This document shows positions 12,369-22,060 of a stretch of DNA of 64,000 nucleotides, piece after piece (position 1 is the first letter of the stretch; each line of letters begins with the position of its first letter). The position numbers and the translations under genes are program-made. The notes below the pieces were generated by a model. The model worked only from the letters and a program-made list of their open reading frames with translations, was not told where the DNA came from and made no database searches. The stretch comes from Manihot esculenta (Eukaryota > Streptophyta > Magnoliopsida > Malpighiales > Euphorbiaceae), in NCBI RefSeq assembly GCF_001659605.2, contig NC_035162.2, forward strand, positions 31,872,153-31,936,152. The letters run 5' to 3'.

Positions 12369-14513
12369 TGTAATACCCGGCTAGAATCCGGCACCGGACT
12401 TTCTATTTTCTGGTGGAATCCGGGGTGTTGGGATTCTATATAAGGGTAGGAGTTATGTTTTTTTTATGTGTTATGAGGTGTTTTATGGTTTTACAGTTCT
12501 TTTGTTTTGAGTTTTGAAGAGAAACTAGTTCATGGAGACTTCAGCCAAGTTCGGCCGCCGAAGATAAGTTCGGCCGCCGAAAGTGCTCAATGTTTGGCTT
12601 CCGAAGTTCAGGTTCGGCCCCCGAATGTTGCATGGTTTTGCATGCGATTCGGCAGCCGAAGCTGAGTTGCTTTGCCAGCAGTTTTGTATCCCTTAGTCAG
12701 CATTTTGGACAGGTGTTATCACCAGCTCATGTCCAGACGTTGGCCACGTCTCCCCTGGTTTATTTGCTGAGTTTGAGCAGCTCATGCAAGAGTTAGCTAG
12801 TGTGCAAGAGAGTTTGAAAGTGTTGAAGAAAACAAAAACTAAGTTTTTGAGAGTTTGAGAGTGTGAAGAGAGGTGGTTCGTTTCCTTTGATCAGAGTGTT
12901 TATCTTCTTATAACAGGAGGTAAGTGATGCTCTTGAACATGTTTTTATGTTTTCTGAAGGTTTTATGGGAGTTATGGAAGGAGATGCATGCTTAGGTTAT
13001 AAATGATAGTTTTGATGATTTATGCATGTATACATGTTTATGTGTTATGTTTGTTTTCTTGTTTGGGGTTATTAGATAGTTTTGGACCCCTGTGGACATA
13101 TACGTGAGTATATGTGAGTTGAGTAGAGGAGGTAAGCATGTTTGGAGAGCTTGAAGGGAAGGAGGAGATGGTTTGCCGTTGAAGCTGAGTTCTGGATGAA
13201 CTCAGGTTCAGCAGCCGAAGGTGCATTCGGCCGCCGAACCTCTTGCATGGTGGCTTAGGCTGCCACAGCTTGCCCCCGCGAGTTGTGCATGTTCGGCTCT
13301 GTTTGGGGGATTCGGCCGCCGAAGGTGCCGCCGAAGGTGCTTGAGTTTCGTCTCTGGAGAGGACTTTCGGCCGCCGAACCTGCCGCCGAAAGTGTTCTGT
13401 CCAGCTTTCCTTTGCTTGCTTTGCATGACTATTAGAGAGAGGTTTAGGGGAGTCTTGGGGAGTGTAAATAGAGTTAGTCATAAGCTAGTTTGGTCCCTCA
13501 TGTGCGTTTATCTGTATAGGTACAGACCAGAGGAACCAGAGAGAGCAGCAGTGAGTTCTGCTCTAGAGCCTGCAGAGTCAGTCCAGTTAGCCCGAGGTGA
13601 GTGGAACTAAACTTATGACTTTTAATTGAACTACAAACTGCTTTTGAGCATATCTCATGCATCATGTTTATGCCATAGGTTGATTGCATTAGTATTCACG
13701 AATATGTTGCATTGCATCGTTATTTGATGATGTGAGTGAATGCTGAATGATCCAATAGTCTCAGACAGGAAGTCCAGGAGCCTTTGACTACGCCCTGGCA
13801 GGTATAGCAAAGTCCAGGAGCCTTTGACTACGCCCTGGCAATGGTAAGTACAGAGGTGTTATATACACATATACATATATGACAGGAAGTCCAGGAGCCT
13901 TTGACTACGCCCTGGCACAGAGTACTGGGACTATGTGGTGACAGGTTTACTCTTGATGTGGCTTGTTTGTGATATGGTGCATTTCATGAGATCATATTTT
14001 ACTGAGATGTTTCACTGTTCTACTCACTGGGCTATAGAGCTCATCCCACTCCCTTAACCCCAGTTTTGCAGGTTCAGTGTACAGTGTACAGGGACAGTCC
14101 AGCAGAGTACAGGAAAAGTAAAGAGATCTGTAATAGCTTAGAGTGGACATGTAATCTTAAAGAGATGTAATAGTTGTTGCTTGACCTAGTGATATATGTA
14201 TAGTACATGAGCTGTATATGTATATATGTTTTCCTGTATGTGAAAACCAGGCTTAACAGGTATGAGTTAACCCATCTAGAGCAAGCTCTAGTCAGGGATA
14301 CAGAGTACAGAGTACATGAGTACAGAGTACAGAGATAGTGCATGCACAGGTTGAGCCTTGGTTTAGAAAAGAGTTTTATTTTCACATAAAATGTATGATC
14401 ATGTATGAGGTTTACAGGTACACAGAGAGTATAGCAGGCTTGCTACGGGTTCTGGCGGCCTTAAGCCGACCTGAATCCTAGTGCCGGTGACGGTCCATTT
14501 TGGGGTCGTTACA
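12369..14513 (+). repeat. 3' LTR of element B
   Basis: 2145 bp, same length as the 5' LTR and nearly identical. Visible differences include GTTCGGCAGC versus GTTCAGCAGC and TCCTAGCG versus TCCTAGTG near the end. It is followed by TSD TACAT. Confidence 0.95.
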
Positions 14514-14518
14514 TACAT

Positions 14519-16964
14519 GGTGAGTGGAAAAGGCATTGAACCCAATCCGGAGAAAGTGGAAGCCATATTGAATATGCCAGAGCCGACCTGTGTAAGGGAC
14601 GTCCAGAGATTGACCGGGAGAGTGGTGGCGCTTCATCGATTTATGTCAAGGTCGGCAGAAAAGTGTTTGCCATTCTTCAAAAAATTGAGGAAGGTCCCGA
14701 ATTTTGAATGGACAGGAGACTGCCAAAAAGCCTTCACAGAGCTTAAGGAATACCTCAGCTCGCCTCACGTGCTCAGCAGCCCTGCAAAAGGGGAAGAACT
14801 CTTGATATACTTGGCAGCCTCAGAGCAAGCAGTTAGCGCAGTACTAGTAAGAGTGGAAGACGGGGAGCAGAAACCTGTTTTCTACGTCAGCAAGGTACTC
14901 AGAGATACTGAGGTCAGATACTCGAACATTGAAAAATTGACGTATGCCTTGTTGTTAGCAGTCCGGAAATTCAAAGTTTATCTGGAAGGCCACCAAGGAG
15001 TTGTGATGACAGATCAACCGTTAAAGAAGATCCTACGAAGGCCGGAAACTTCAGGACGGATGTTAGCATGGTCCGTGGAAATCAGCCCTTACTGTCTGGA
15101 GTACCGACCTCGGACAGCTATAAAATCTCAAGCGCTGGCTGACTTCATAGCAGAATGCTCATTCAACAAGGAGAAGGAAGGATCATCCCCGGAGATACCA
15201 AGCAAAGAAGGAGAGGGAGAACTTTCCCAAGAGTCCAGCTGGAAGCTATATGTAGACGGAGCATCAGGCTCTAAGGGCAGTGGCGCTGGGATAATACTTA
15301 AGGGGCCGGAGGGCTTCAAAGTATGTTATGCCTTACGGCTAGAATTCAAAGCTTCTAATAATGTGGCCGAATATGAAGCCTTGGTGAACGGAATGTTGGT
15401 AGCTCTGGAAATAGGGGTAACCGACCTCGAAGTAAATAGTGACTCTCAGCTGGTGATCAACCAGGTGACGGGAATATATCAGGCCAGAGATCCCATCATG
15501 CAGAGTTATCTTGATAAAGTAAAAGCTGTGGAAGCCGACCTCACGAGCCGAGGAGTATTTACGAGATTTCAGAGGATACCTCGAAATGAAAATGAGGAGG
15601 CAGACCTGCTTAGTCGGCTGACCAAAGAAGAGTTAGAGCAGCTCCCCGATGAAGTCTACATACAGCATGTCAACATACCTGCTTTCAAGAAGATAAACAC
15701 AGTACTACAGGTGGAGCAGAGCCCAACTTGGATGACTCCATACTTGAGATACTTGGAAAAGGGCGAACTCCCCGAAGATAAAGTCGAAGCCAAAAAGATA
15801 GCAGCTCGAGCTGCCAATTACCAAGTAATAAGGGGAACTTTATACGAAAAAGGGAAATCCAGCCCATGGCTCCGGTGTGTGAGTCCGGAAGAAGCTGCAA
15901 AGGTAATGGAGGAAATACATAGAGGCCTATGTGGGGCTCACGAGGGAGCAGGGACATTAGCTAACAAAATATTCAGGCAAGGATACTACTGGCCCACTGT
16001 TAAAAAAGAAGCAGAAGAGTTTGTCCGGAGGTGTGACGTATGTCAGAGATTTGCTAATGCCATCAGGACCCCTGCCACTCCTCAAGCAAGCATATCCAGT
16101 CCATGGCCTTTCTCACAATGGGGAATTGACATCCTGGGACCTTTCCCCAAGACTACGGGGCAAAGGAAATTCGTAGTGGTGGCTGTGGAATATTTTTCGA
16201 AATGGCCAGAGGCAGAAGCAATAGCCACAATCACAGCTCGCAAAATGATAGATTTCGTATGGGGGCATATCATCTGCAGATTTGGCATACCAAGAGTACT
16301 TATCTCAGACAACGGCAGACAATTTGACTGCAGCACTTTCAGAGCCTTCACGACGAACATGGGCATATGGCATAAGTTCTCCTCCGTGGCTCATCCTCAG
16401 ACTAATGGCCAAACGGAAGTCACTAATAGAGCTATCCTTCAAGGATTAAAAAAACGGCTGAATGGCGCAAAGGAGAATTGGGCAGAAGAGCTCAATAGCA
16501 CTCTATGGGCACTCCGAACCACTCCCAGAGCGCCCACTCAAGAAACCCCGTTTGCACTTGCTTATGGCACAGAGGCTGTAGTCCCAGTTGAATTGCAGAT
16601 CCCCACTCATCGAGTTCAATTCGTTAGTGAGAACGCTAATGGGGACAAATTAAGGAGCAACCTAGATGTTCTTGAAGAAGTTAGGGAAGAAGCCCAAGTC
16701 CGAACTGCTGCTTACCAACAACGAGCAGCAAGATATTACAATCAAAAGGTCAGAGAAAGAAGCTTGCAGGTGGGAGACCTGACTTTAAGAAACTTGGAAG
16801 CTACTGAAAAAAGAGCAGCTGCAGGCAAACTAGCACCGACCTGGGAAGGTCCATTCAAGGTGACAAAAGTGGTTAAGCCCGGGGTATACCGAATTGAAGA
16901 TATGCAAGGAAACCCCGAGCCCCATGCTTGGAACATCCAGCACTTAAAAAGGTATTTTCCTTGA
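14519..16964 (+). CDS. gag-pol: Element A RNase H, second RNase H and integrase (second part)
   Basis: This continues the frame that stops at 5030; together the parts give 1859 codons including the stop. It begins in the RT/RNase H linker, then a gypsy RNase H with a weakened catalytic motif (LAASEQAVSAVL). An additional archaeal-type RNase H starts LYVDGASGSKG (D1290 of the joined numbering), which defines the Tat group. Integrase follows with a zinc-binding region ending CDVCQ and a DDE core at D1581, D1641 and E1677, the last two separated by the standard 35 residues. There is no chromodomain. The first ORF codons upstream of 14519 come from B's LTR and are not part of the gene. Confidence 0.92.
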
Positions 16965-17180
16965 AATATTTGTAAAGAAAAAACATTGTATTTTGACAAA
17001 AATGAATAAATGAAAATTGTTTATACAATGTGATTATCTTTGTGGAAAAACATTTTTCATGCTAAAGAAAAGAACAAGGCTCAGAAAGATCCCTCGCAAA
17101 CAAGACCTCAGTTAGGCACAAAAACCAGCTGAGATGACGAAGCGACAGTAAGGCCAATGAGCCTGAATTTTGTACAAACA
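16965..17180 (+). other. Non-coding spacer between pol and the tandem array
   Basis: AT-rich non-coding DNA after the pol stop. No gene or RNA structure is recognised. It leads directly into the 75-bp array. Confidence 0.6.
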
Positions 17181-18225
17181 ACCGGCGAGGCCCCGAGGTC
17201 GTCCCGGAAATTCAAAGAAAAAACAGGATCCCGTAAGATCTCCTGGAAACAAAAAACCGGCGAGGCCCCGAGGTCGTCCCGGAAATTCAAAGAAAAAACA
17301 GGATCCCGTAAGATCTCCTGGAAACAAAAAACCGGCGAGGCCCCGAGGTCGTCCCGGAAATTCAAAGAAAAAACAGGATCCCGTAAGATCTCCTGGAAAC
17401 AAAAAACCGGTGAGGCCCCGAGGTCATCCCGGAAATTCAAAGAAAAAACAGGATCCCGTAAGATCTCCTGGAAACAAAAAACCGGCGAGGCCCCGAGGTC
17501 GTCCCGGAAATTCAAAGAAAAAACAGGATCCCGTAAGATCTCCTGGAAACAAAAAACCGGCGAGGCCCCGAGGTCGTCCCGGAAATTCAAAGACAAAACA
17601 GGATCCCGTAAGCTCTCCTGGAAACAAAAAACCGGCGAGGCCCCGAGGTCGTCCCGGAAATTCAAAGAAAAAACAGGATCCCGTAAGATCTCCTGGAAAC
17701 AAAAAACCGGCGAGGCCCCGAGGTCGTCCCGGAAATTCAAAGACAAAACAGGATCCCGTAAGCTCTCCTGGAAACAAAAAACCGGCGAGGCCCCGAGGTC
17801 GTCCCGGAAATTCAAAGAAAAAACAGGATCCCGTAAGATCTCCTGGAAACAAAAAACCGGCAAGGCCCCGAGGTCGTCCCGGAAATTCAAAGACAAAACA
17901 GGATCCCGTAAGCTCTCCTGGAAACAAAAAACCGGCGAGGCCCCGAGGTCGTCCCTGAAATTCAAAGAAAAATAGGATCCCGTAAGATCTCCTAGAAACA
18001 AAAACAACCGGCGAGGCCCCGAGGTCGTCCCGGAAATTCAAAGAACAACAGGATCCCGTAAGATCTCCTAGAAACAAAAACAACCGGCGAGGCCCCGAGG
18101 TCGTCTCGGAAATTCAAAGAACAACAGGATCCCGTAGGATCTCCTGGAGACAAAAACAACCGGCGAGGCCCCGAGGTCGTCCCGGAAATTCAAAGAAAAC
18201 CAGGATCCCGAAATAAAAAATCCAC
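17181..18225 (+). repeat. 75-76 bp tandem repeat array, 14 units, in element A
   Basis: Units start ACCGGCGAGG at 17181 and then every 75 bp through 17931; the last three start at 18007, 18083 and 18159 (76-bp spacing). Two subtypes differ at linked sites: AAGAAAAAAC...AAGATCTCC and AAGACAAAAC...AAGCTCTCC. They alternate from unit 5 to unit 11, giving a 150-bp higher-order repeat. Because 75 is divisible by three, long open frames run through the array on both strands; they are artefacts. Tandem arrays in this 3' region are known for Tat-group elements and have been proposed as a source of satellite DNA. Confidence 0.95.
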
Positions 18226-18254
18226 TAGAACAACTTATAAAATCCAATTCCGAC

Positions 18255-18256
<2 letters not shown>

Positions 18257-18288
<32 letters not shown>
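18257..18288 (+). repeat. Poly(A) run of 32 bases
   Basis: An uninterrupted A32 shortly after the tandem array, followed directly by CCGAGCTC. It is probably slippage expansion of the A-rich unit ends rather than an mRNA tail, because no target-site duplication flanks it. Confidence 0.8.
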
Positions 18289-18290
<2 letters not shown>

Positions 18291-18785
18291 GAGCTCACAG
18301 CTCGAACAGACTTATATTCTTACGACGCTCAAGGACGAGCTCCCAGCTCGGACTGATGTTAGCAAAGGCCCAAGACCGAGCTCTCAACTCAGATAGACTT
18401 ATATCCTTAAAGGATCCAGATACGAAGGCCAAAGAGAACGGCCAAAGTCCCTCCATAGCAGGACTCATAAATGAAGATATCCTTAGAAGGATAACAAAGG
18501 GCTATAATCAAAGCCTAAATCAGTTTATCTGAAACACATATACGAAATCACAGCGCAGAATGCAGGACTAAAAGCCAAAAACTGACATGATAGTTGTCAT
18601 TACAAAGGTACGAGACTTGATCTCCCAAAACATCAGCTAAGAGCTGAGCTCACAACTTAAGCTTAATTCAGAGTTTCTGAATGAAAATATATAGTTTACA
18701 TCACATATACGAAGCGTAGAGATAAAATGTCAAGAAATATGAAAAACAAAAAAGAAACTAATATTGCATTAATGACTATTACATT
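18289..18785. other. Non-coding, short GAGCTC-type repeats beside the antisense gene
   Basis: Contains three diverged pieces beginning GAGCTC (about 18291, 18338 and 18375), related to the 95-bp units at 22415. The rest shows no gene. It is the region downstream of the antisense gene's stop and may hold its 3' UTR. Confidence 0.45.
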
Positions 18786-21700
18786 TTATTTCTCTGGTGA
18801 GGACGGAGGATAAACAGTCCTTAAAGGACTTATATCAGTAAGTACATCCTCGCCTGCATTATCTCTATTTACTGCCACCCCCGAAGGAAGCTCGGTGTCC
18901 CTGGGGCCTGAGCTCTCAACATTGCTAGTGGGGGCAACCTCTGACCTAGGGTGGAGGCCGTCTTTCTCAGAATCAAGATCATCTTCCTCCGACCCAACCT
19001 CGGATTCCTCTGACGAAGACTCAGATGGCCGGTCTATGTTCCTCCGAGAATCTCCTCGGGGCAAAGGACAATCATCCTCCCCATATAGCACTGACTCGCC
19101 ATCTGAGTCCACTTCGCGCCTACGAAGCTCGGCCAAAGGAACATCAGGAGCCTGTCTAGCTTCTCTTAAACCGCGATTGTAGCCAGTTACATACATGCGG
19201 TAGGCCTTATCAAGGATAGCCTTTTTCATCTCACCCGAAGCTTTATACTCATCAAGGTGTTCTTCACAAGCCTCAGCCACAAATTCCTTAAACTCAGAAG
19301 AGTCTTTGTAGTCCTGAAGATGAGCTTCACAGGCCTGATCAATTTTAACCTTCAGCTCATCAGACTCCTGATACTCCGCTATATACTGTTCACGCTTCAG
19401 CTGAGCCTTCCCTTTCGCATACTTTACCACCTCAAGCAGGGCTGAACATTTATGTTCCAAAGCCCTGACTTCATTCTTCAGCTGTTGTTGGCGAAGGTTG
19501 AACTCTTCCGCCGATGAAGACAGATCTTTGATACGTTCAGAACTTGTGCCCAATTCCTGCTCAAGGACCTCCACCCGGGCTAGGGCACTCTCCTTCTGAG
19601 CCCTCACCTCACTCAGGTGAGCTTGAAGCCCCTCAAAATCAGCCTTTAAGGCCTCATGTTGGCGCTGGACCTCAGCCCTTTGGCTTACAGCCTCATCCCT
19701 CTCCTGAAGGGCCGTCGTCATAGAGGACAGCTGTTTTACAACCTCTACACAACGAGTCTCCACTTCAGCTGCCCTCTCATCAGACTCCTGGAGAACTCTG
19801 CGAGTACGAGACAGCTCTGACTCCAGGGATTTGCTATGCTCTGCCGCCTCCATTGCTTTGTCCTCAGCTCTTTTAGAGGCCTCCTGGGCAGAATGCAACT
19901 CCACTCGGAGAGACTGGATCTGCTCCCGGGCGGCTGCCAGGTGGCCCCTCGCGTCGCTGGTGGCAGTCAGGTTCTCATCACGACGCGCTTCCTCGATCCG
20001 GCGGTCCACGGACTCCCGGAGAGAGAGATCACGGGCATCCACCTCCATAACCAGGCCTAACACCTAGGACGGAAGAACAATTGTCAAGAAAAGACACAAA
20101 GCAAACTCAAAAGAAAGGTGAAAACATAACTTACCATCAACAGCATTTCTCCAATCGTGGATCCGAGCTCCTCACGAGAGCGAGATTGGAAAGACACCTG
20201 CTCCTTGGTAGAACTGGCCAACTGACCAGTCAGGGCCAGCAGATGAGGATCCGAAGCCTCTGTTATCCCGCCGAACATCCGTTCCCGGAGAAGTGCGGCA
20301 ACAGCGGAGGCCGGAGACTCCGAGGAAATGCTTGGCAGGTCCAGAATGTTGTCAGTAGGGGACGACGAAGGAACAGCAGAAACGCCCTTCCCTTTCCCAA
20401 TGGGAGGAAGAGGTGGGGAAGGACCCACAGCAGTCCGGGATTTTTTCCGAGCAGGAGATGGGACAGGCGTTCCAGAAGAGGACGGACGCTTGCCCCCAGT
20501 CTTTGAGGGGACACCCTCAGATCCCTCAGGCTCAGTCCTCACAGGGGCAGGGGCACCTTCACCAGAAACCTCCGGGCTTTGATCCTCTAGGAGGATGATC
20601 TCCATCCCTGTCCCAGAGGCCTCCTTATCTTCAACAGGGGACTTAAGTTTCCCCCCTAACACCTCCTCAGTAGAATGGACGGCACCCTGCCCCACTTGTT
20701 CAGTAGCTTGGGTCTGCTCCATAACAGCTAGGGAAGTTTCCCTCACGACCTCTGAGGTTGAGCTCGACCCACCTTGGCCAGATGTCCGAGCTAATTTAAT
20801 GCTGCGAGAGCTCGGCTTGGAAGTCCGAGCAGAGGCTTTGACAAGAGGTCGGCTGATCTTCTTGGACGAAGCGGCCTGAGCCAGCTCTGCAGCAATCTCA
20901 GTTACAGAGCGACCATCCCCAAAGGCGTCAAAAATTGCATGCATGTTCTCCCGAGACAGGTCAAAATTTTTGGGGAATTTGATGCCCCTCCATTCTAACC
21001 TCAGAAGCTGCAAAAAAAACAAGAAGTTATAAAGAGTCAGCATACTTCCTGATATCATAAGCAAAGAAAAAACAAAAACAGAATAACCGGACAAAGCACT
21101 ATACCCGTGTCCTGGATATCCCTAAGGTTTGACGCAAACATACACTTCTCGACATCATACTTCCTCTCAACGGAAGTCAGTCGAAGCAGCCCAACCTGCT
21201 CAATAAGACTCAATTCGGGCAGATCGTTGCAGCCCGGAAAGATCTCCCCCCACCTCAGGTCCACATCCCACGATCGGCAGGACCCTAATTTCAACTCCGC
21301 CACAAGGAAATTCTCTACCCATCCCTTTATAGAATCCCTGTAGCCCGTAAGAAGAGACAACCCATTACGGGGGGAAAAGTAATAGAAGTTTTGTTTCGCC
21401 CTAACCAGGCGGAAAAAAGTGACAAACAGACAGGCCGTAGGGGCGAAACCCCAACCCAGACAGATAGACTCGAAACAGGACATGAATAAAATGGAATTTG
21501 GGGATAACATTCGAGGAGTTACCCTAAAATATTCAAAAACCTCAACAAAGAACGGGGTAAAAGGAAGCGGTAGACCAAATTCTCTCTGCTTCAGGAAAAA
21601 CACTATGCTACGAACCTCTTGAGGATCCACTAAACCAGGAGGGCGAGGGTAAGGAAGAACTATCCTCTCATTTGGAAGAGGTGCTCGAATAAGATACAAC

Positions 21701-21798
21701 GGAGTATCTAAAAGCCTCCGGGAAATGTGATTAGTTATGTTGGAAGGGGTAATATGCGACTCAAGGTCAAAAACATCAGGAAGCTTTAAACTTGCCAT
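18786..21798 (-). CDS. Antisense three-exon gene of element A (gypsy-type transposon domain plus coiled coil)
   Basis: Three consecutive minus-strand frames, joined by two likely introns. Exon 1 (21798 to about 21105) starts at MASLKLPD and has the plant domain known as putative gypsy-type transposon (PF04195-like, with YYFSPR and RWGE motifs). Exon 2 (21007-20135) is Ser/Pro-rich with basic patches. Exon 3 (20063-18786) is a long coiled coil ending in an acidic Ser/Glu tail. Intron 2 (20134-20064) is convincing: donor GTAAGT, acceptor CCTAG, phase kept. Intron 1 is less clear. The acceptor TTTTTTGCAG at 21008 is good, but the best donor (GTATAG at 21104) shifts phase; a donor at 21099 would keep it. 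Antisense ORFs of this type occur in Retand/Grande-like elements and their function is unknown. A gene captured by the element is the other possibility. Confidence 0.75.
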
Positions 21799-21879
21799 AG
21801 AAGAACAAGGAAGCGTACCTGAGAACACGATGGGATGAAAAAAGAGACGTAGAAGGAATTGCAGGAAGACAGAGAGCAA

Positions 21880-22004
21880 CCAAGAGCTAGTTCTTCAAAG
21901 GACAGAAGGAATTCGAAAAGAAAGAAAGAAAGGCTATTATGAGGCAAAGCGTTGATACTGAACAGTTTTGTCTTGGAGCGGTGCGATCATTAATTGTTCT
22001 CGAA
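21880..22004. other. Region upstream of the antisense gene
   Basis: Probable promoter side of the antisense gene. No clear TATA box is seen on the minus strand. It borders the hairpin/polypurine-like block at 22005. Confidence 0.35.
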
Positions 22005-22060
22005 ATTTACCCTCTCGACGGTTAGGAAATAACCGGCGAGACGGTAAAGGGGCAAAAGGA
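22005..22060 (+). promoter_or_regulatory. Internal hairpin and polypurine-like block (second copy)
   Basis: CTCTCGACGGTTA / TAACCGGCGAGA can form a stem, followed by GGTAAAGGGGCAAAAGG and GATGATCGCTGG. The same arrangement (stem, purine tract with AGGGGCAA, TGATGACCGCTGG) occurs at 24113-24175 as the true polypurine tract and LTR start. This copy has no recognisable full LTR after it. Confidence 0.6.

Larger units (their letters stand above)
5031..14513 (+). mobile_element. Element B: complete Tekay-like chromovirus nested in A
   Basis: A 9483-bp element with two 2145-bp LTRs (5031-7175 and 12369-14513), termini TGTAAT...TTACA and TSD TACAT (5026-5030 and 14514-14518). An initiator-Met-type primer site and a polypurine tract are both present. 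The LTRs show roughly half a dozen mismatches by eye. The coding region ends in a chromodomain, placing it with the Tekay/Del chromoviruses. It belongs to the same family as element D. The coding frame has one in-frame stop. Confidence 0.96.

Noticed and set aside
14481..14518. N-terminal extension of the second element A frame
   Set aside because: These codons come from the 3' LTR of B and its target duplication, not from A.
17108..18007. Open frames of 219-299 codons on both strands through the 75-bp array
   Set aside because: The unit length is divisible by three, so any frame without a stop in one unit stays open. Several overlapping frames on both strands are equally long, which shows an artefact.
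17181..18225. CRISPR-like array
   Set aside because: The units are contiguous tandem copies without unique spacers, inside a plant retrotransposon.
18257..18288. A32 run as the tail of a retroposed mRNA or SINE
   Set aside because: No target-site duplication or recognisable transcript body before it; it follows A-rich tandem units and is more easily explained by slippage.
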